Made by a program: the position numbers and the translations under genes
Notes under the pieces: generated by a model
What the model was told of the DNA's origin: nothing
Database searches by the model: none
What the model saw: the letters and a program-made list of their open reading frames with translations, nothing else
From: Oscillospiraceae bacterium
GTDB lineage: Bacteria > Bacillota > Clostridia > Oscillospirales > Ruminococcaceae
DNA: 64,000 nt
NCBI GenBank assembly: GCA_003531585.1
Contig: DQFX01000012.1
Span: 9,390 to 73,389, forward strand
Direction of reading: 5' to 3'
Shown here: positions 43,874-52,120 of the stretch, piece after piece
Position numbering within the stretch: the stretch's first letter is position 1
How the letters are laid out: each line of letters starts with the position of its first letter

Positions 43874-44832
43874 ATCGAGTTACCGAGCGCCTTGGCGCAT
43901 GCCCATACTATTTTCTTCTCCGCGTCCTCAAGCGTGGTTTCGAACGCGCAGCCTGCGGCTCTTGCATGACCTCCGCCGCCGAACTGCTGAGCGATAGCGG
44001 AAACGTCCGCGTTCTCGCTCGAGCGCAGGGAAACCTTGTAGAATCCCGGAGTTTTCTCCTTTATGCAGATACCGATATCCACGCCCTCTATCTGGCGCGG
44101 TATCGCGGAAAGCGCGCCGACGTCCTCGCTGTCTATGCCCTCGATGGAGTCGATGAGCGACTGCGTAACATCTATCACGGCTATCCTGCCGCCAACGTAG
44201 TAGCGTATTCTGCTGAGCGCGAGCTGCTCGAGCTTAAGTCTGCCCTGGCTCTTCATATCGAACATCGCGTAGTTTATCGGCACGATGTCGGCGCCGAGCT
44301 TTATCAGCTCTGCGGCGTAGACATGGGTCTGCGGCGAGGTGTTGCTGTACTTGAAGCAGCCGCTGTCCGTCGCGATTCCTGTGTAAAGGCTGTCCGCGAT
44401 GGAGCTTGTTATCCTTACTTCCTTCATGGAGCTGAGCAGCTCGAACATCAGCTCGGCAGCCGCCGCGTACTCCGGAGCAAGCAGCAGCCGCTCGGCGTAT
44501 TCGGTATTGCTGACGTGGTGATCTATGCAGAGCTGGGTTTTCTCGCCGACCTCGCGCATTCCGTAAAGCAGCTTTGTATCTGCAACGTCCACGGCCACAA
44601 TGGTCTCCGGCTCGAACTCCTGCTCCTTCAGTTCGCGGAACATATACCCGAACTTCTTCGGTAACGGGTCGGGGCACGCGGTCCTGGCTAGCTTGCCTAT
44701 CTGCTGGAGCGCGCCGCAGAGCGCAGTTCCGCAGCCGACCGTATCTCCGTCGGGGCTGCCGTGCATAAGGATAAGGAAGCGGTCGTGCTCACGAAGGAAA
44801 TTCGCCGCTTCGTTAAGGTCAATTCTCCTCAT
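43870..44832 (-). CDS. nrnA: DHH/DHHA1 phosphoesterase (NrnA-like)
   Basis: 320 residues. DHH motifs: HGSPDGDTVG at the N-terminus, VDVAD, IDHHVSN and the ATDSGCFKYSNTS block, then the DHHA1 motif GGGGHARAAGC. NrnA degrades nano-RNAs and 3'-phosphoadenosine 5'-phosphate. The ATG follows GAGGAGCCTG and overlaps rbfA by 14 bases. The position between rbfA and truB is the Firmicutes norm. Confidence 0.95.
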   Translation of the reverse strand: MRRIDLNEAANFLREHDRFLILMHGSPDGDTVGCGTALCGALQQIGKLARTACPDPLPKKFGYMFRELKEQEFEPETIVAVDVADTKLLYGMREVGEKTQLCIDHHVSNTEYAERLLLAPEYAAAAELMFELLSSMKEVRITSSIADSLYTGIATDSGCFKYSNTSPQTHVYAAELIKLGADIVPINYAMFDMKSQGRLKLEQLALSRIRYYVGGRIAVIDVTQSLIDSIEGIDSEDVGALSAIPRQIEGVDIGICIKEKTPGFYKVSLRSSENADVSAIAQQFGGGGHARAAGCAFETTLEDAEKKIVWACAKALGNSI

Positions 44833-45214
44833 CAGGCTCCTCCGCTTCTTCGTTCGCCGTATCCTCTACAGGCTTGGGAAGTCCTGCGATTATCTTTTCA
44901 ATGTGCTCGCTGTATTCAAGGGAATTATCCGGCAGGAATATGAACTCCGGCATTTTTCTCATGCGGATCCTTGCCGCGATCTCTCTCTTGAAATATCCGG
45001 AAGCGGCGGTCATGCCCTCCACAGCCTTTGCGGTTCTCCCCTCGCCGCCGAGGCACGCGATGTGTACCTTGCAGTAGGAAAGGTCGCTGGTAAGCTCACA
45101 GTGAGTTACCGTTACAAAATTCTTTGATACTCTCGGGTCCTTCACGCCGCTCACAGCCGCGGAAAGCTCCCTCTTTATATCCTCGGAAAGTCTTTTTAAG
45201 TTGAAATTAGCCAT
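44819..45214 (-). CDS. rbfA: 30S ribosome-binding factor RbfA
   Basis: 131 residues from MANFNLKRLS, preceded by GGGAGGTTTT; an in-frame codon at 45238 is rejected. The KH-type fold with IKRELSAAV, VTHCELTSDLSYCKVHIA and RKMPEFIFLPDNSLEYS is typical. An acidic tail (EEAEEPDEEN) ends it. It matures the 16S 5' end. Confidence 0.96.
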   Translation of the reverse strand: MANFNLKRLSEDIKRELSAAVSGVKDPRVSKNFVTVTHCELTSDLSYCKVHIACLGGEGRTAKAVEGMTAASGYFKREIAARIRMRKMPEFIFLPDNSLEYSEHIEKIIAGLPKPVEDTANEEAEEPDEEN

Positions 45215-45295
45215 AAAACCTCCCTGTGTGCGGCTCATGCCGCGTCGGAAAACACCGCCGGGGCGCGGAACGCTCCGAACCCGCAGCCGGCGTTA

Positions 45296-48200
45296 TCAGT
45301 CTCTGTATTCTTCCATTGTATACGCCTCGAAGATATCGCCGACCTTGATATCGGTGAACTTCTCAAGGCTGATACCGCACTCGTAGCCCGCAGCGACTTC
45401 CTTGACGGAATCCTTGAAGCGCTGGAGACCTGCGATCTTGTCGTCGCCGACGATGATACCGTCGCGCACGATACGAACCTGACCGTTTCTGGTGACCTTG
45501 CCGTCGAGGACGTAGGAACCAGCAACGATACCAACGTTGGTGATCTTGTAGACCTGGCGTACCTCAACTCTGCCGAGGTCGACCTCTCTGAACTTCGGAG
45601 CAAGCATGCCCTTCATTGCGGCGGTGATATCCTCGATAGCGTCGTAAATTACGCGGTAAAGGCGGATCTCGATGCCGTCGCGCTTTGCGTTGTCCTGAGC
45701 GGACGGGTGAGGTCTTACGTTGAAGCCAACGATGATAGCTCCGGAAGCCGCAGCGAGCATAACGTCGCTCTCGCTTACAGCGCCGACCGCACCGTGAATA
45801 ACGCGTACGCGCACTTCCTCGTTGGAGAGCTTCTCAAGGGACTGCTTGACAGCCTCGACGGAGCCCTGTACGTCTGCCTTGACGATGATCGGAAGCTCCT
45901 TGACGGTGCCTTCCTCGATGGAGGAGAACAGGTTGTCAAGAGTTACCTGGTGGTAAGCCTTGAACTGCTCTTCCTTAGCTTCCTGGCGGCGCTTCTCAAC
46001 GAGTTCCCTTGCGAGCTTCTCGTCCTCTACAGCGGCGAATGTATCGCCTGCGGAGGGAACGTCCGCGAGACCCATGATCTCAACAGGAACGGACGGGCCA
46101 GCTTCCTTGACGGTTCTGCCCTTGTCGTCGCGCATTACGCGCACTCTGCCGACGGACATACCCGCGATGAGCACGTCGCCTGCGTGGAGAGTACCGTTCT
46201 GAACCAGCACGGTAGCGATAGGACCTCTGCCCTTATCCAGACGTGCCTCGATGACCGCACCAGTAGCGAGTCTGTCGGGGTTAGCCTTGAGCTCGAGTAC
46301 GTCTGCGGTAAGGCATACCATCTCAAGCAGGGTGTTGATGCCCTCGCCGGTCTTAGCGGAAACAGGAACGCAGATAACGTCGCCGCCCCACTCCTCGCAA
46401 ACGAGGTCATACTTGGTCAGCTCTTCCTTTATCTTGTCGGGGTTTGCGCCTTCCTTATCCATCTTGTTGATGGCAACGATGATAGAAACTCCGGCTGCCT
46501 TCGCGTGGTTGATAGCCTCAACGGTCTGCGGCATGATACCGTCGTCCGCAGCAACTACCAGGATAGCGATATCGGTAACGCTCGCGCCGCGCGCTCTCAT
46601 TGAGGTAAACGCCTCGTGACCCGGGGTATCCAGGAATGTGATGTCGCGGTCGTTGATATGCACTCTGTACGCGCCGATGTGCTGTGTGATACCGCCAGCC
46701 TCGGTGGTGGTAACGCTTGCGTGTCTGATATAGTCGAGCAGCGAGGTCTTGCCGTGGTCAACGTGACCCATTACAACAACGACCGGATCACGCGGCTGAA
46801 GGCTCTCGGGATCGTCGGGAGTATCCTCGAACAGACGCTCCTCGATGGTAACGACAACTTCCTTCTCGACCTTTGCGCCGAGTTCCTCGGCAACGAGGGA
46901 AGCGGTATCGAAGTCGATTGTCTCGTTGAGGTTAGCCATAACGCCGAGGTTGAACAGCTTCTTGATGACCTCTGTAGCTGTTACCTTCAGGCGGGAAGCC
47001 AGCTCGGAAACAACGATCTCGTCCGGGATCTGCACCTTGAGCTGCTGCTTTCTTGCACGCTCAAGCTCCAGACGCTTGAGCTTCTGAGCCTCGGTCTCGC
47101 GCTTGCTGTTGTAGGGCTTGCCCTTCTGCTGGGACTTCTGCTGTATCTTCTGCTTGCGCTGGAAGCTCTCGTTGCTCATGCGGGAAGCGGGAGCGATGGT
47201 CTCGTAGCGCTCGTTGTACTTGTCAAGCTCAACATAGCTGCCGCGGGTGTCGACCATCTTTGTGACCTGCTCGCCGCGCTGAACAGCCTCGCCCTTCTGC
47301 TTCTGCATGGGCGGAGTGTTCACCTTGATCTTGGAGGAGTCGATAGCGGGCTTCTTGATGTTCTGCTTTGCAGAATCAGCCAGCGGGTTAACGGCTTCCT
47401 TGCGGACCTCGCCGCGGTTGTCGCGGTTGAAGCCGCCGTTTCTGTTATTGTTGAACGCGGGGCGGTCGCCGCTGCGGTTGTTATTGAACGCCGGACGGTC
47501 GCCGTTTCTATTGCCGTTGAATGCAGGGCGGTCGCCGTTTCTGTTATTGTTGAATGCGGGACGGTCGCCGTTGTTATTGTCGCGGTTAAATCCGGGACGA
47601 TCGCCGCGGTTGTTGTTGAACTGCGGTCTGTCGCCGTTATTTCCGTCGCGGTTAAATCCGGGGCGGTCGCCGCTGCGGTTATTGTTGAACGGTCTGTCGC
47701 CGCGGTTATTGTTATTGAACTGCTGGCGGTCGCCGTTGGCTCTGGGAGCGGGTCTGTCCTGACGCTCCTGCTGAGCGGGCTTCTGCTCGGGCTTGGACTC
47801 CGCCTTTGCTTCCGGCTTCGGCTCGGGCTTTTCTTCCGGCTTGGTTTCGGGCTTTTCTTCTGCCTTGACCTCCGGCTTTGCCTCGGACTTGGGCTCTGCC
47901 TTGACTTCAGGCTTAGGCTCCGGCTTCGCTTCGGTCTTTGCTTCTGCCTTGGGAGCGGTCTTTGCTTCCGGCTTGGTCTCGGACTTTACTTCGGGCTTTG
48001 CCTCTGTCTTTGCTTCAGCCTTAGGCTCCTCTGCGGGAGCTTCTTCCTTCTTTGCGGCAGGCTTCTTTCTTGCGGCAGGCTTCTTCTCCTCTGCCTTAGG
48101 CTTCTCGGTTTTCTTGTCAGCGGTAGCCTTGAAATATTCGTCAAAGTCCTTGACTTCACCCTTCTTCGAGAACACCTCGAGAACGTAGCTAACCTCCTGA

Positions 48201-48328
48201 TCCGTAAGGGAGGTCTGCGCCTTCTTAGTTCCCTCGAACGCACCCTCGAGCAGCTCAATGACTGCGCTGCGGTCTGCGCCGATATCAGCCGCTATATCCT
48301 GTACACGATACTTTTTGTTATTTGGCAA
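45296..48328 (-). CDS. infB: translation initiation factor IF-2
   Basis: 1010 residues, with a long N-terminal extension. About 60-190 is rich in Lys, Glu, Ala and Pro; about 195-320 is a tandem array of GDRPxFNNNR-like units. The conserved part has G1 GHVDHGKTS, G3 DTPGHE and G4 NKMD, then domains II-IV. It directs initiator tRNA to the 30S. The start is a TTG nine bases after GGAGG. The order ylxR-ylxQ-infB-rbfA is standard. Confidence 0.97.
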   Translation of the reverse strand: MPNNKKYRVQDIAADIGADRSAVIELLEGAFEGTKKAQTSLTDQEVSYVLEVFSKKGEVKDFDEYFKATADKKTEKPKAEEKKPAARKKPAAKKEEAPAEEPKAEAKTEAKPEVKSETKPEAKTAPKAEAKTEAKPEPKPEVKAEPKSEAKPEVKAEEKPETKPEEKPEPKPEAKAESKPEQKPAQQERQDRPAPRANGDRQQFNNNNRGDRPFNNNRSGDRPGFNRDGNNGDRPQFNNNRGDRPGFNRDNNNGDRPAFNNNRNGDRPAFNGNRNGDRPAFNNNRSGDRPAFNNNRNGGFNRDNRGEVRKEAVNPLADSAKQNIKKPAIDSSKIKVNTPPMQKQKGEAVQRGEQVTKMVDTRGSYVELDKYNERYETIAPASRMSNESFQRKQKIQQKSQQKGKPYNSKRETEAQKLKRLELERARKQQLKVQIPDEIVVSELASRLKVTATEVIKKLFNLGVMANLNETIDFDTASLVAEELGAKVEKEVVVTIEERLFEDTPDDPESLQPRDPVVVVMGHVDHGKTSLLDYIRHASVTTTEAGGITQHIGAYRVHINDRDITFLDTPGHEAFTSMRARGASVTDIAILVVAADDGIMPQTVEAINHAKAAGVSIIVAINKMDKEGANPDKIKEELTKYDLVCEEWGGDVICVPVSAKTGEGINTLLEMVCLTADVLELKANPDRLATGAVIEARLDKGRGPIATVLVQNGTLHAGDVLIAGMSVGRVRVMRDDKGRTVKEAGPSVPVEIMGLADVPSAGDTFAAVEDEKLARELVEKRRQEAKEEQFKAYHQVTLDNLFSSIEEGTVKELPIIVKADVQGSVEAVKQSLEKLSNEEVRVRVIHGAVGAVSESDVMLAAASGAIIVGFNVRPHPSAQDNAKRDGIEIRLYRVIYDAIEDITAAMKGMLAPKFREVDLGRVEVRQVYKITNVGIVAGSYVLDGKVTRNGQVRIVRDGIIVGDDKIAGLQRFKDSVKEVAAGYECGISLEKFTDIKVGDIFEAYTMEEYRD
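47440..47735 (-). repeat. in-gene tandem repeats encoding GDRP-x-FNNNR units of IF-2
   Basis: About ten imperfect units of roughly 24-33 bases coding for GDRPAFNNNR-type peptides (Asn, Arg, Gly, Asp, Phe). They are in frame and give a disordered, positively charged linker. Copy number may vary among strains. Confidence 0.85.
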
Positions 48329-48345
48329 TGTAACTTTCCTCCATA

Positions 48346-48651
48346 CTATTCACTTATATGTCTTGTGATAGAGCCGTAAAGACCCGCGTCGAGCACCAGA
48401 AAGATACCCGTGCGCTTTCCGACAGCTTCCTTCGCGTCGTCCATCGTGAAATCTCCGTGGACGACCGGTGTGCCGCGCTTCTCTGCATGAAAGCAGATCT
48501 CCTTTTCTGTTTTCGGCGACACGTCCGAAGCCAGAATAATGCCCGCTGCCTTTGACTTAGGCGCATTCATTTCCTGCACAGCCGCGTCAAAGCCCATAAC
48601 GAGCTTTCCGGCACGGCGGCAAAGGCAGATCGTCGAAAGTTCCTTATTTAT
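48346..48651 (-). CDS. YlxQ-like ribosomal protein L7Ae/L30e family protein
   Basis: L7Ae-type RNA-binding proteins recognise kink-turns. The only in-frame ATG (48597) would leave 83 residues and drop the conserved N-terminus. Upstream in the same frame, before a TGA, the translation gives NKELSTICLCRRAGKLV, the usual family start. There is no ATG, GTG or TTG in this stretch. An ATA at 48651, which overlaps the ylxR stop by 8 bases and follows GGAG, would give 101 residues, the normal length. I annotate this longer form; the exact initiation codon is unresolved. Confidence 0.75.
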   Translation of the reverse strand: MNKELSTICLCRRAGKLVMGFDAAVQEMNAPKSKAAGIILASDVSPKTEKEICFHAEKRGTPVVHGDFTMDDAKEAVGKRTGIFLVLDAGLYGSITRHISE

Positions 48652-48913
48652 CCGAGGTCAGCTCCTTTTCGAGAATTTCATATATATCATCGGGAATAGC
48701 GCATTTCAGACCGCGTTCCAGCTTTCTGCCCTTCCTAGCCAGTTCAAGGCATTCCCTGCTCCGGCAGAGGTACGCGCCGCGTCCCGGTTTCTTTCCGGTG
48801 AGGTCTACGGAGAGCTCGCCCTCCTTGCTGCGGACTATCCTCACCGCGCCTTTTTTTCCTATCATTTCACCGCAGCCTATGCACTTACGCATCGGAACGT
48901 GCTTTTCCTGCAT
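48644..48913 (-). CDS. YlxR (DUF448) RNA-binding protein
   Basis: 89 residues. The family motif GRGAYLC and the Cys pattern PMRKCIGC are present. YlxR is a small nucleoid- or RNase P-associated protein of the nusA operon. It starts 9 bp after nusA and runs into ylxQ. Confidence 0.93.
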   Translation of the reverse strand: MQEKHVPMRKCIGCGEMIGKKGAVRIVRSKEGELSVDLTGKKPGRGAYLCRSRECLELARKGRKLERGLKCAIPDDIYEILEKELTSDK

Positions 48914-48922
48914 GGCGGCTCC

Positions 48923-50134
48923 TTATTCCTCAGCGGAGGACCCGGCGGGAGCCTCAGCCTCTGCGGGCGCTTCCTCTGCGGGCTCCTCGGGAACGTACTC
49001 GGTCACGATGAGATCCTCGGGAGTTACCTTGCTCTCAGCCTTGATGTCGATCTTGCAGTTTGTGAGCTTAGCGGCGAGCAGCGCGTTCTGACCCTTGTTG
49101 CCGATCGCGAGTGAGAGCTGATTATCAGGAACGATAGCCTTGCACTCCTTCTTCTTGGGGTCGGGGTTGGTAATTACCACGCGGAGTACCTCGGCAGGCT
49201 TGAGCGCCTGCTTGATGAACTCCTCGAGATCCTCGCTCCACAGAACAACGTCGACCTTCTCGCCCTTGAGCTCCTTGGTAACGGCGTTGATACGGGACTT
49301 CTGAGTACCTATGCACGCGCCCACTGCGTCAACGTTGGGGTCGTTGCTGATGACCGCGATCTTGGATCGCGAACCAGCCGCACGGCTGACAGCCTTGATC
49401 TCAACAGTTCCGTCGTAGATCTCGGGGCACTCAAGCTCAAACAGACGCTTGATGAGGCCTCTGTCGGTTCTGGTGATGCGGAGGCTCTGCTTCTTCGCGC
49501 CTTCCTTATATTCTTTGGAAACACCGGTGATATATACCTTGATGATATCGCCGACATGAAGCACCTCGCCGGGGATCTGGTCTGCTCTCATCAGCAGTAC
49601 TTCGTTGTGGTTGATCTCAATAGTTGCATGGCCGGTCTTGGGTTCGATCTTTGTAACAAGCGCGGATACAGCCTCGTTCTCATACTCGCCCCACATCTCG
49701 CTGAGCTGCTGGCGCTCGATGTCGCGGAATCCCTGCTTGATGAGATCCTTCGCGTTCTTGGCTGCGATGCGCTTGAACTCGTGCGGGTCTATCGGAACGC
49801 GGATCTTATCGCCTACCTGCGCCGCCGGGTTGAGCTTGCGCGCTTCTTCGAGAACTATCTCGATCTCCGGCTCATACAGGGTGTCGACCACCTCGATGAC
49901 TTCCTTAAGTACGCTTACGTTGAAGATCTTCCTGTCGAAATCTATGTTGACGAACACGCACTCGCTGTCCTTGTCCTCAACATGCATGCTGGTCTTGAGG
50001 CTCTTTTCGATAGCGCTCTTTATCTTCTCAGCGAACACGTCCTTGTCGATACCCTTTTCAGCAGCGTAAGCGGCAAGCGCGTCAAAAAATTCAGTGATGT
50101 CGTTCTGGGGCTGCTGTACTTTCTTCTTAGCCAT
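48923..50134 (-). CDS. nusA: transcription termination/antitermination factor NusA
   Basis: 403 residues: N-terminal RNAP-binding domain, S1 domain (about 135-200, with GHATIEINHNEVLL), two KH domains (RAAGSRSKIAVIS and LSLAIGNKGQNALLAAKL) and an Ala/Glu-rich acidic C-terminal tail. The ATG follows GAGGAATTAACGGAAA. It regulates pausing and termination. It follows rimP by 37 bp. Confidence 0.97.
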   Translation of the reverse strand: MAKKKVQQPQNDITEFFDALAAYAAEKGIDKDVFAEKIKSAIEKSLKTSMHVEDKDSECVFVNIDFDRKIFNVSVLKEVIEVVDTLYEPEIEIVLEEARKLNPAAQVGDKIRVPIDPHEFKRIAAKNAKDLIKQGFRDIERQQLSEMWGEYENEAVSALVTKIEPKTGHATIEINHNEVLLMRADQIPGEVLHVGDIIKVYITGVSKEYKEGAKKQSLRITRTDRGLIKRLFELECPEIYDGTVEIKAVSRAAGSRSKIAVISNDPNVDAVGACIGTQKSRINAVTKELKGEKVDVVLWSEDLEEFIKQALKPAEVLRVVITNPDPKKKECKAIVPDNQLSLAIGNKGQNALLAAKLTNCKIDIKAESKVTPEDLIVTEYVPEEPAEEAPAEAEAPAGSSAEE

Positions 50135-50171
50135 TTTCCGTTAATTCCTCCATTAAAAAATTAAGCCGCGG

Positions 50172-50678
50172 TCACTCGCCGTCTTCTATCAGTTCGTGAT
50201 CGTCAAAATCGTCATAGTTCATTGCCGAGATATCGGCGGCGGGAAGCGAGATCTCCCCGAAATCGCCGGTCAGCGTGATCTTTTCTCCGTCGTATCCCGA
50301 AAGAACGCACTTGAAGTCCTTGGACGGCGCGCCATCGCACAGCTTGTAGGTCTTGACCCTCACCTTTTTTCCTATCGACTGCTCAAGCTGGGCAAGTCTT
50401 CTCACGGAACGCTCAAGCCCCGCAGAGCCTATCTCCAGATAGTCGATCTTGTCGATGAAATACTGCTCGTCGATGATGGAGTTTATCTCACCGTCGATGG
50501 ATTCGCAGTCGTCGATGGAAACGCCGTGCGGCTTGTCGATGAAGATACGCAGATACCATTTTGCGCCCTCCTTCGCGAACCAGACGTCCCACAGCGAGAA
50601 ACCGTGGCCCTCGACTATCGGTCTTACCGCGGCCTCAGCCGCAGCCTCGATAGTGCTGAACCCCTTTGCAAGTGCCAT
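50172..50678 (-). CDS. rimP: ribosome maturation factor RimP
   Basis: 168 residues from MALAKGFST, preceded by AAAGGAGCTGGCTTA; an in-frame codon at 50717 is rejected. The conserved segments GFSLWDVWFAKEG, LRIFIDKPHGVSIDDCE and EIGSAGLERS are seen, with an acidic C-terminus. It matures the 30S subunit. It leads the operon rimP-nusA-ylxR-ylxQ-infB-rbfA-nrnA-truB-ribF-gltX. Confidence 0.95.
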   Translation of the reverse strand: MALAKGFSTIEAAAEAAVRPIVEGHGFSLWDVWFAKEGAKWYLRIFIDKPHGVSIDDCESIDGEINSIIDEQYFIDKIDYLEIGSAGLERSVRRLAQLEQSIGKKVRVKTYKLCDGAPSKDFKCVLSGYDGEKITLTGDFGEISLPAADISAMNYDDFDDHELIEDGE

Positions 50679-50717
50679 TAAGCCAGCTCCTTTCAGAATA
50701 TGCAGCAGGACAGGCAA

Positions 50718-50790
50718 AAACCGCCTGACCCCGATTAAAACTTAAAGACTGGAGCGAAACCCCAGTCTTTAATCTAATCTATCTTGTATT
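50718..50790 (-). promoter_or_regulatory. rimP-nusA leader with two hairpins
   Basis: The leader contains a strong hairpin (50744-50770, arms AAAGACTGG and CCAGTCTTT) and, downstream, CAGGC...GCCTG around a T-rich loop (about 50705-50725). Neither has a strong U-tract, so they look like mRNA structures or a weak attenuator. NusA-dependent autoregulation of this operon is known in other bacteria; here it is inference. Confidence 0.45.
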
Positions 50791-50819
50791 ATTATACCAC
50801 GTTTATTTCAGAAAATCAA
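50791..50819 (-). promoter_or_regulatory. rimP-nusA operon promoter
   Basis: -35 TTGATT (50814-50819), 17-bp spacer, -10 TATAAT (50791-50796) preceded by GTGG. Confidence 0.9.
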
Positions 50820-50941
50820 TAGGGATTTTAAAAAAAGATAAAAAAACGTGCATTGTCAGTCTGCTATCAAATTCAATCAGAAACCTCGCACACTTTTCTC
50901 TCGTTTTCTTTGATTTTCTAAAAGCTTTTTCAAGAAATATC

Positions 50942-50970
50942 TTGACAAATAAAAAGAAATATGATACAAT
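50942..50970 (+). promoter_or_regulatory. promoter of the AT-rich plus-strand gene pair
   Basis: -35 TTGACA (50942-50947), 17-bp spacer, -10 TACAAT (50965-50970) with TGA before it. It lies back to back with the rimP promoter. Confidence 0.88.
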
Positions 50971-50995
50971 CAAACTAGAAAGAAGGTGATCCTCC

Positions 50996-51481
50996 ATAGA
51001 TAATGACAGAATAATCATCGAACTGCTTAACCGCGTGCTTTTGCTTGAAGAAAAAGTCGATAAGCTGTCTCGCATAATAAGTGAAAATCAGGAAGGTGAT
51101 AATAACAATACAACACAGTCAAAAAAAATGTACGATTCAACAAAATACTTTTTTAATGGTATACCATATGGAAAAGGCAGGCTAGTTCTTGCAATAGTTA
51201 AGCAATATTGCTCTGACAATCCACAACTGTCAGCCGAAGAATTGATTTCAACATTCAATCCTAAACTTCAGGGGTCACTTGGCGTAGTAAAAACTGTTGA
51301 TGATGTAAAGCGAACCTGCAAAGATTATATAAGGCGTTTCTTCTTTAATGAGAACGATATAATCCATACCCAAACACATGATTGCGTGGTTTGCAACCAA
51401 TGGGGCAAGTTCAACATTGATAATTTGATACTGCGTGCAAGAGAACTGGGCTACACGATAACCACAACCACTATTTTTTAA
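50996..51481 (+). CDS. coiled-coil protein of unknown function, AT-rich island
   Basis: Up to 161 residues. The N-terminal ~30 residues form a heptad coiled coil (IIIELLNRVLLLEEKVDKL) that begins before the first NTG codon (GTG at 51035). An in-frame ATA at 50996 sits after AGAAGGTGAT and would restore the full coil. A disordered Asn/Thr/Gln/Lys linker follows, then a ~110-residue domain with GKGRLVLAIVKQY, LQGSLGVVKT and a final VVCNQWGKFNIDNLILRARELGY. I recall similar C-terminal domains in clostridial accessory genes but cannot name the family. Base composition is much more AT-rich than its neighbours, a sign of transfer. Confidence 0.65.
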   Translation: MDNDRIIIELLNRVLLLEEKVDKLSRIISENQEGDNNNTTQSKKMYDSTKYFFNGIPYGKGRLVLAIVKQYCSDNPQLSAEELISTFNPKLQGSLGVVKTVDDVKRTCKDYIRRFFFNENDIIHTQTHDCVVCNQWGKFNIDNLILRARELGYTITTTTIF

Positions 51482-51496
51482 GGAGGGTTCACTATT

Positions 51497-51763
51497 ATGT
51501 ATGATTCGTTCTATAATTTTCTCGTTTCAAAGAAATATTCCGAATACACCGCCACAGGAAACAAAGGAACCGTATACAGTTACTGCCGTGCAATAGAAAG
51601 CGTTTTAAAAAAAGAAGGTATTACATGGGAAACTCTCACCAACAGAATAGACCAGACCGTTAAAAATTATGATCGCGGTGGAATATATGAAGAATTCGGG
51701 AACAAATCACACCGCACAGTTATAAATGCACTGAAGGCTTTCCAATTATTCTGCAAAAGTTAA
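51497..51763 (+). CDS. small protein resembling a tyrosine-recombinase core-binding domain
   Basis: 88 residues. The sequence MYDSFYNFLVSKKYSEYTATGNKGTVYSYCRAIESVLKK resembles the N-terminal SAM-like core-binding domain of phage integrases, with an LxxF...K/R-T-x-x-Y pattern. The catalytic domain is absent, so it is either a remnant or a stand-alone DNA-binding protein. It is 15 bp after the coiled-coil gene, with an AAGGAGG ribosome binding site, and equally AT-rich. No attachment site or partner recombinase was seen. Confidence 0.6.
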   Translation: MYDSFYNFLVSKKYSEYTATGNKGTVYSYCRAIESVLKKEGITWETLTNRIDQTVKNYDRGGIYEEFGNKSHRTVINALKAFQLFCKS

Positions 51764-51774
51764 CAAGTCATACC

Positions 51775-51803
51775 TTGACAAATCCCCAAAATCGTGCTAT
51801 AAT
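51775..51803 (+). promoter_or_regulatory. proS promoter
   Basis: -35 TTGACA (51775-51780), 17-bp spacer, -10 TATAAT (51798-51803) preceded by TGC. Confidence 0.9.
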
Positions 51804-51811
51804 CAAACCAA

Positions 51812-52080
51812 TGAATACGAAAAGCTGTGACAAGAAACAGTAGGCACATCGGATTTTCAGAGAGACGGCGGCAGGTGCGAGCCGTTATTGAAGATATGCC
51901 GAACCCGTCTTAGAGCTGCGCCCGGAACCCGCAGGAATGCGGAAGTAAGCGGCGCCGGTGCTCACCGTTACATGAGAAAGCGTTGCAGACGCTGAGCGCG
52001 GGGTCTCCCCGAATCCAGGTGGTAACACGGACTTTGTACAGTTCGCCCTGAGCCTTTTTAGGTTCAGGGCTTTTTGTATT
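51812..52080 (+). promoter_or_regulatory. T-box leader (proline) of proS
   Basis: The leader has the classic order: an ACAGTAG and AGAGAG region in Stem I, a Stem I 3' strand holding proline codons (CCG at 51899-51901 or CCC at 51904-51906 as specifier), the T-box core with AGGTGGTAACACGG (52017-52030) and a terminator hairpin at its end. Uncharged tRNA-Pro should stabilise the antiterminator and switch proS on. Which of the two codons is the specifier needs structure modelling. Confidence 0.92.
52045..52075 (+). terminator. T-box regulated terminator
   Basis: Hairpin GCCCTGAGCC-TTTTTA-GGTTCAGGGC followed by TTTTT. Confidence 0.9.
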
Positions 52081-52120
52081 CTCTGAGAAATTTCGAAACA
52101 AGACGAAAGGAAGAAAACAC

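Noticed and set aside
47440..47735. Regular repeats that could be taken for a CRISPR array
   Set aside because: The units are in frame, imperfect, without unique spacers, and encode GDRPxFNNNR peptides inside infB.
46616..48379. 587-codon open frame on the plus strand opposite infB
   Set aside because: It is a low-complexity Leu/Val/Gly-rich mirror of the IF-2 repeat and GTPase region; no start signals.
51497..51763. Complete phage integrase
   Set aside because: Only a core-binding-like domain is encoded; the catalytic R..HxxR..Y part is absent.
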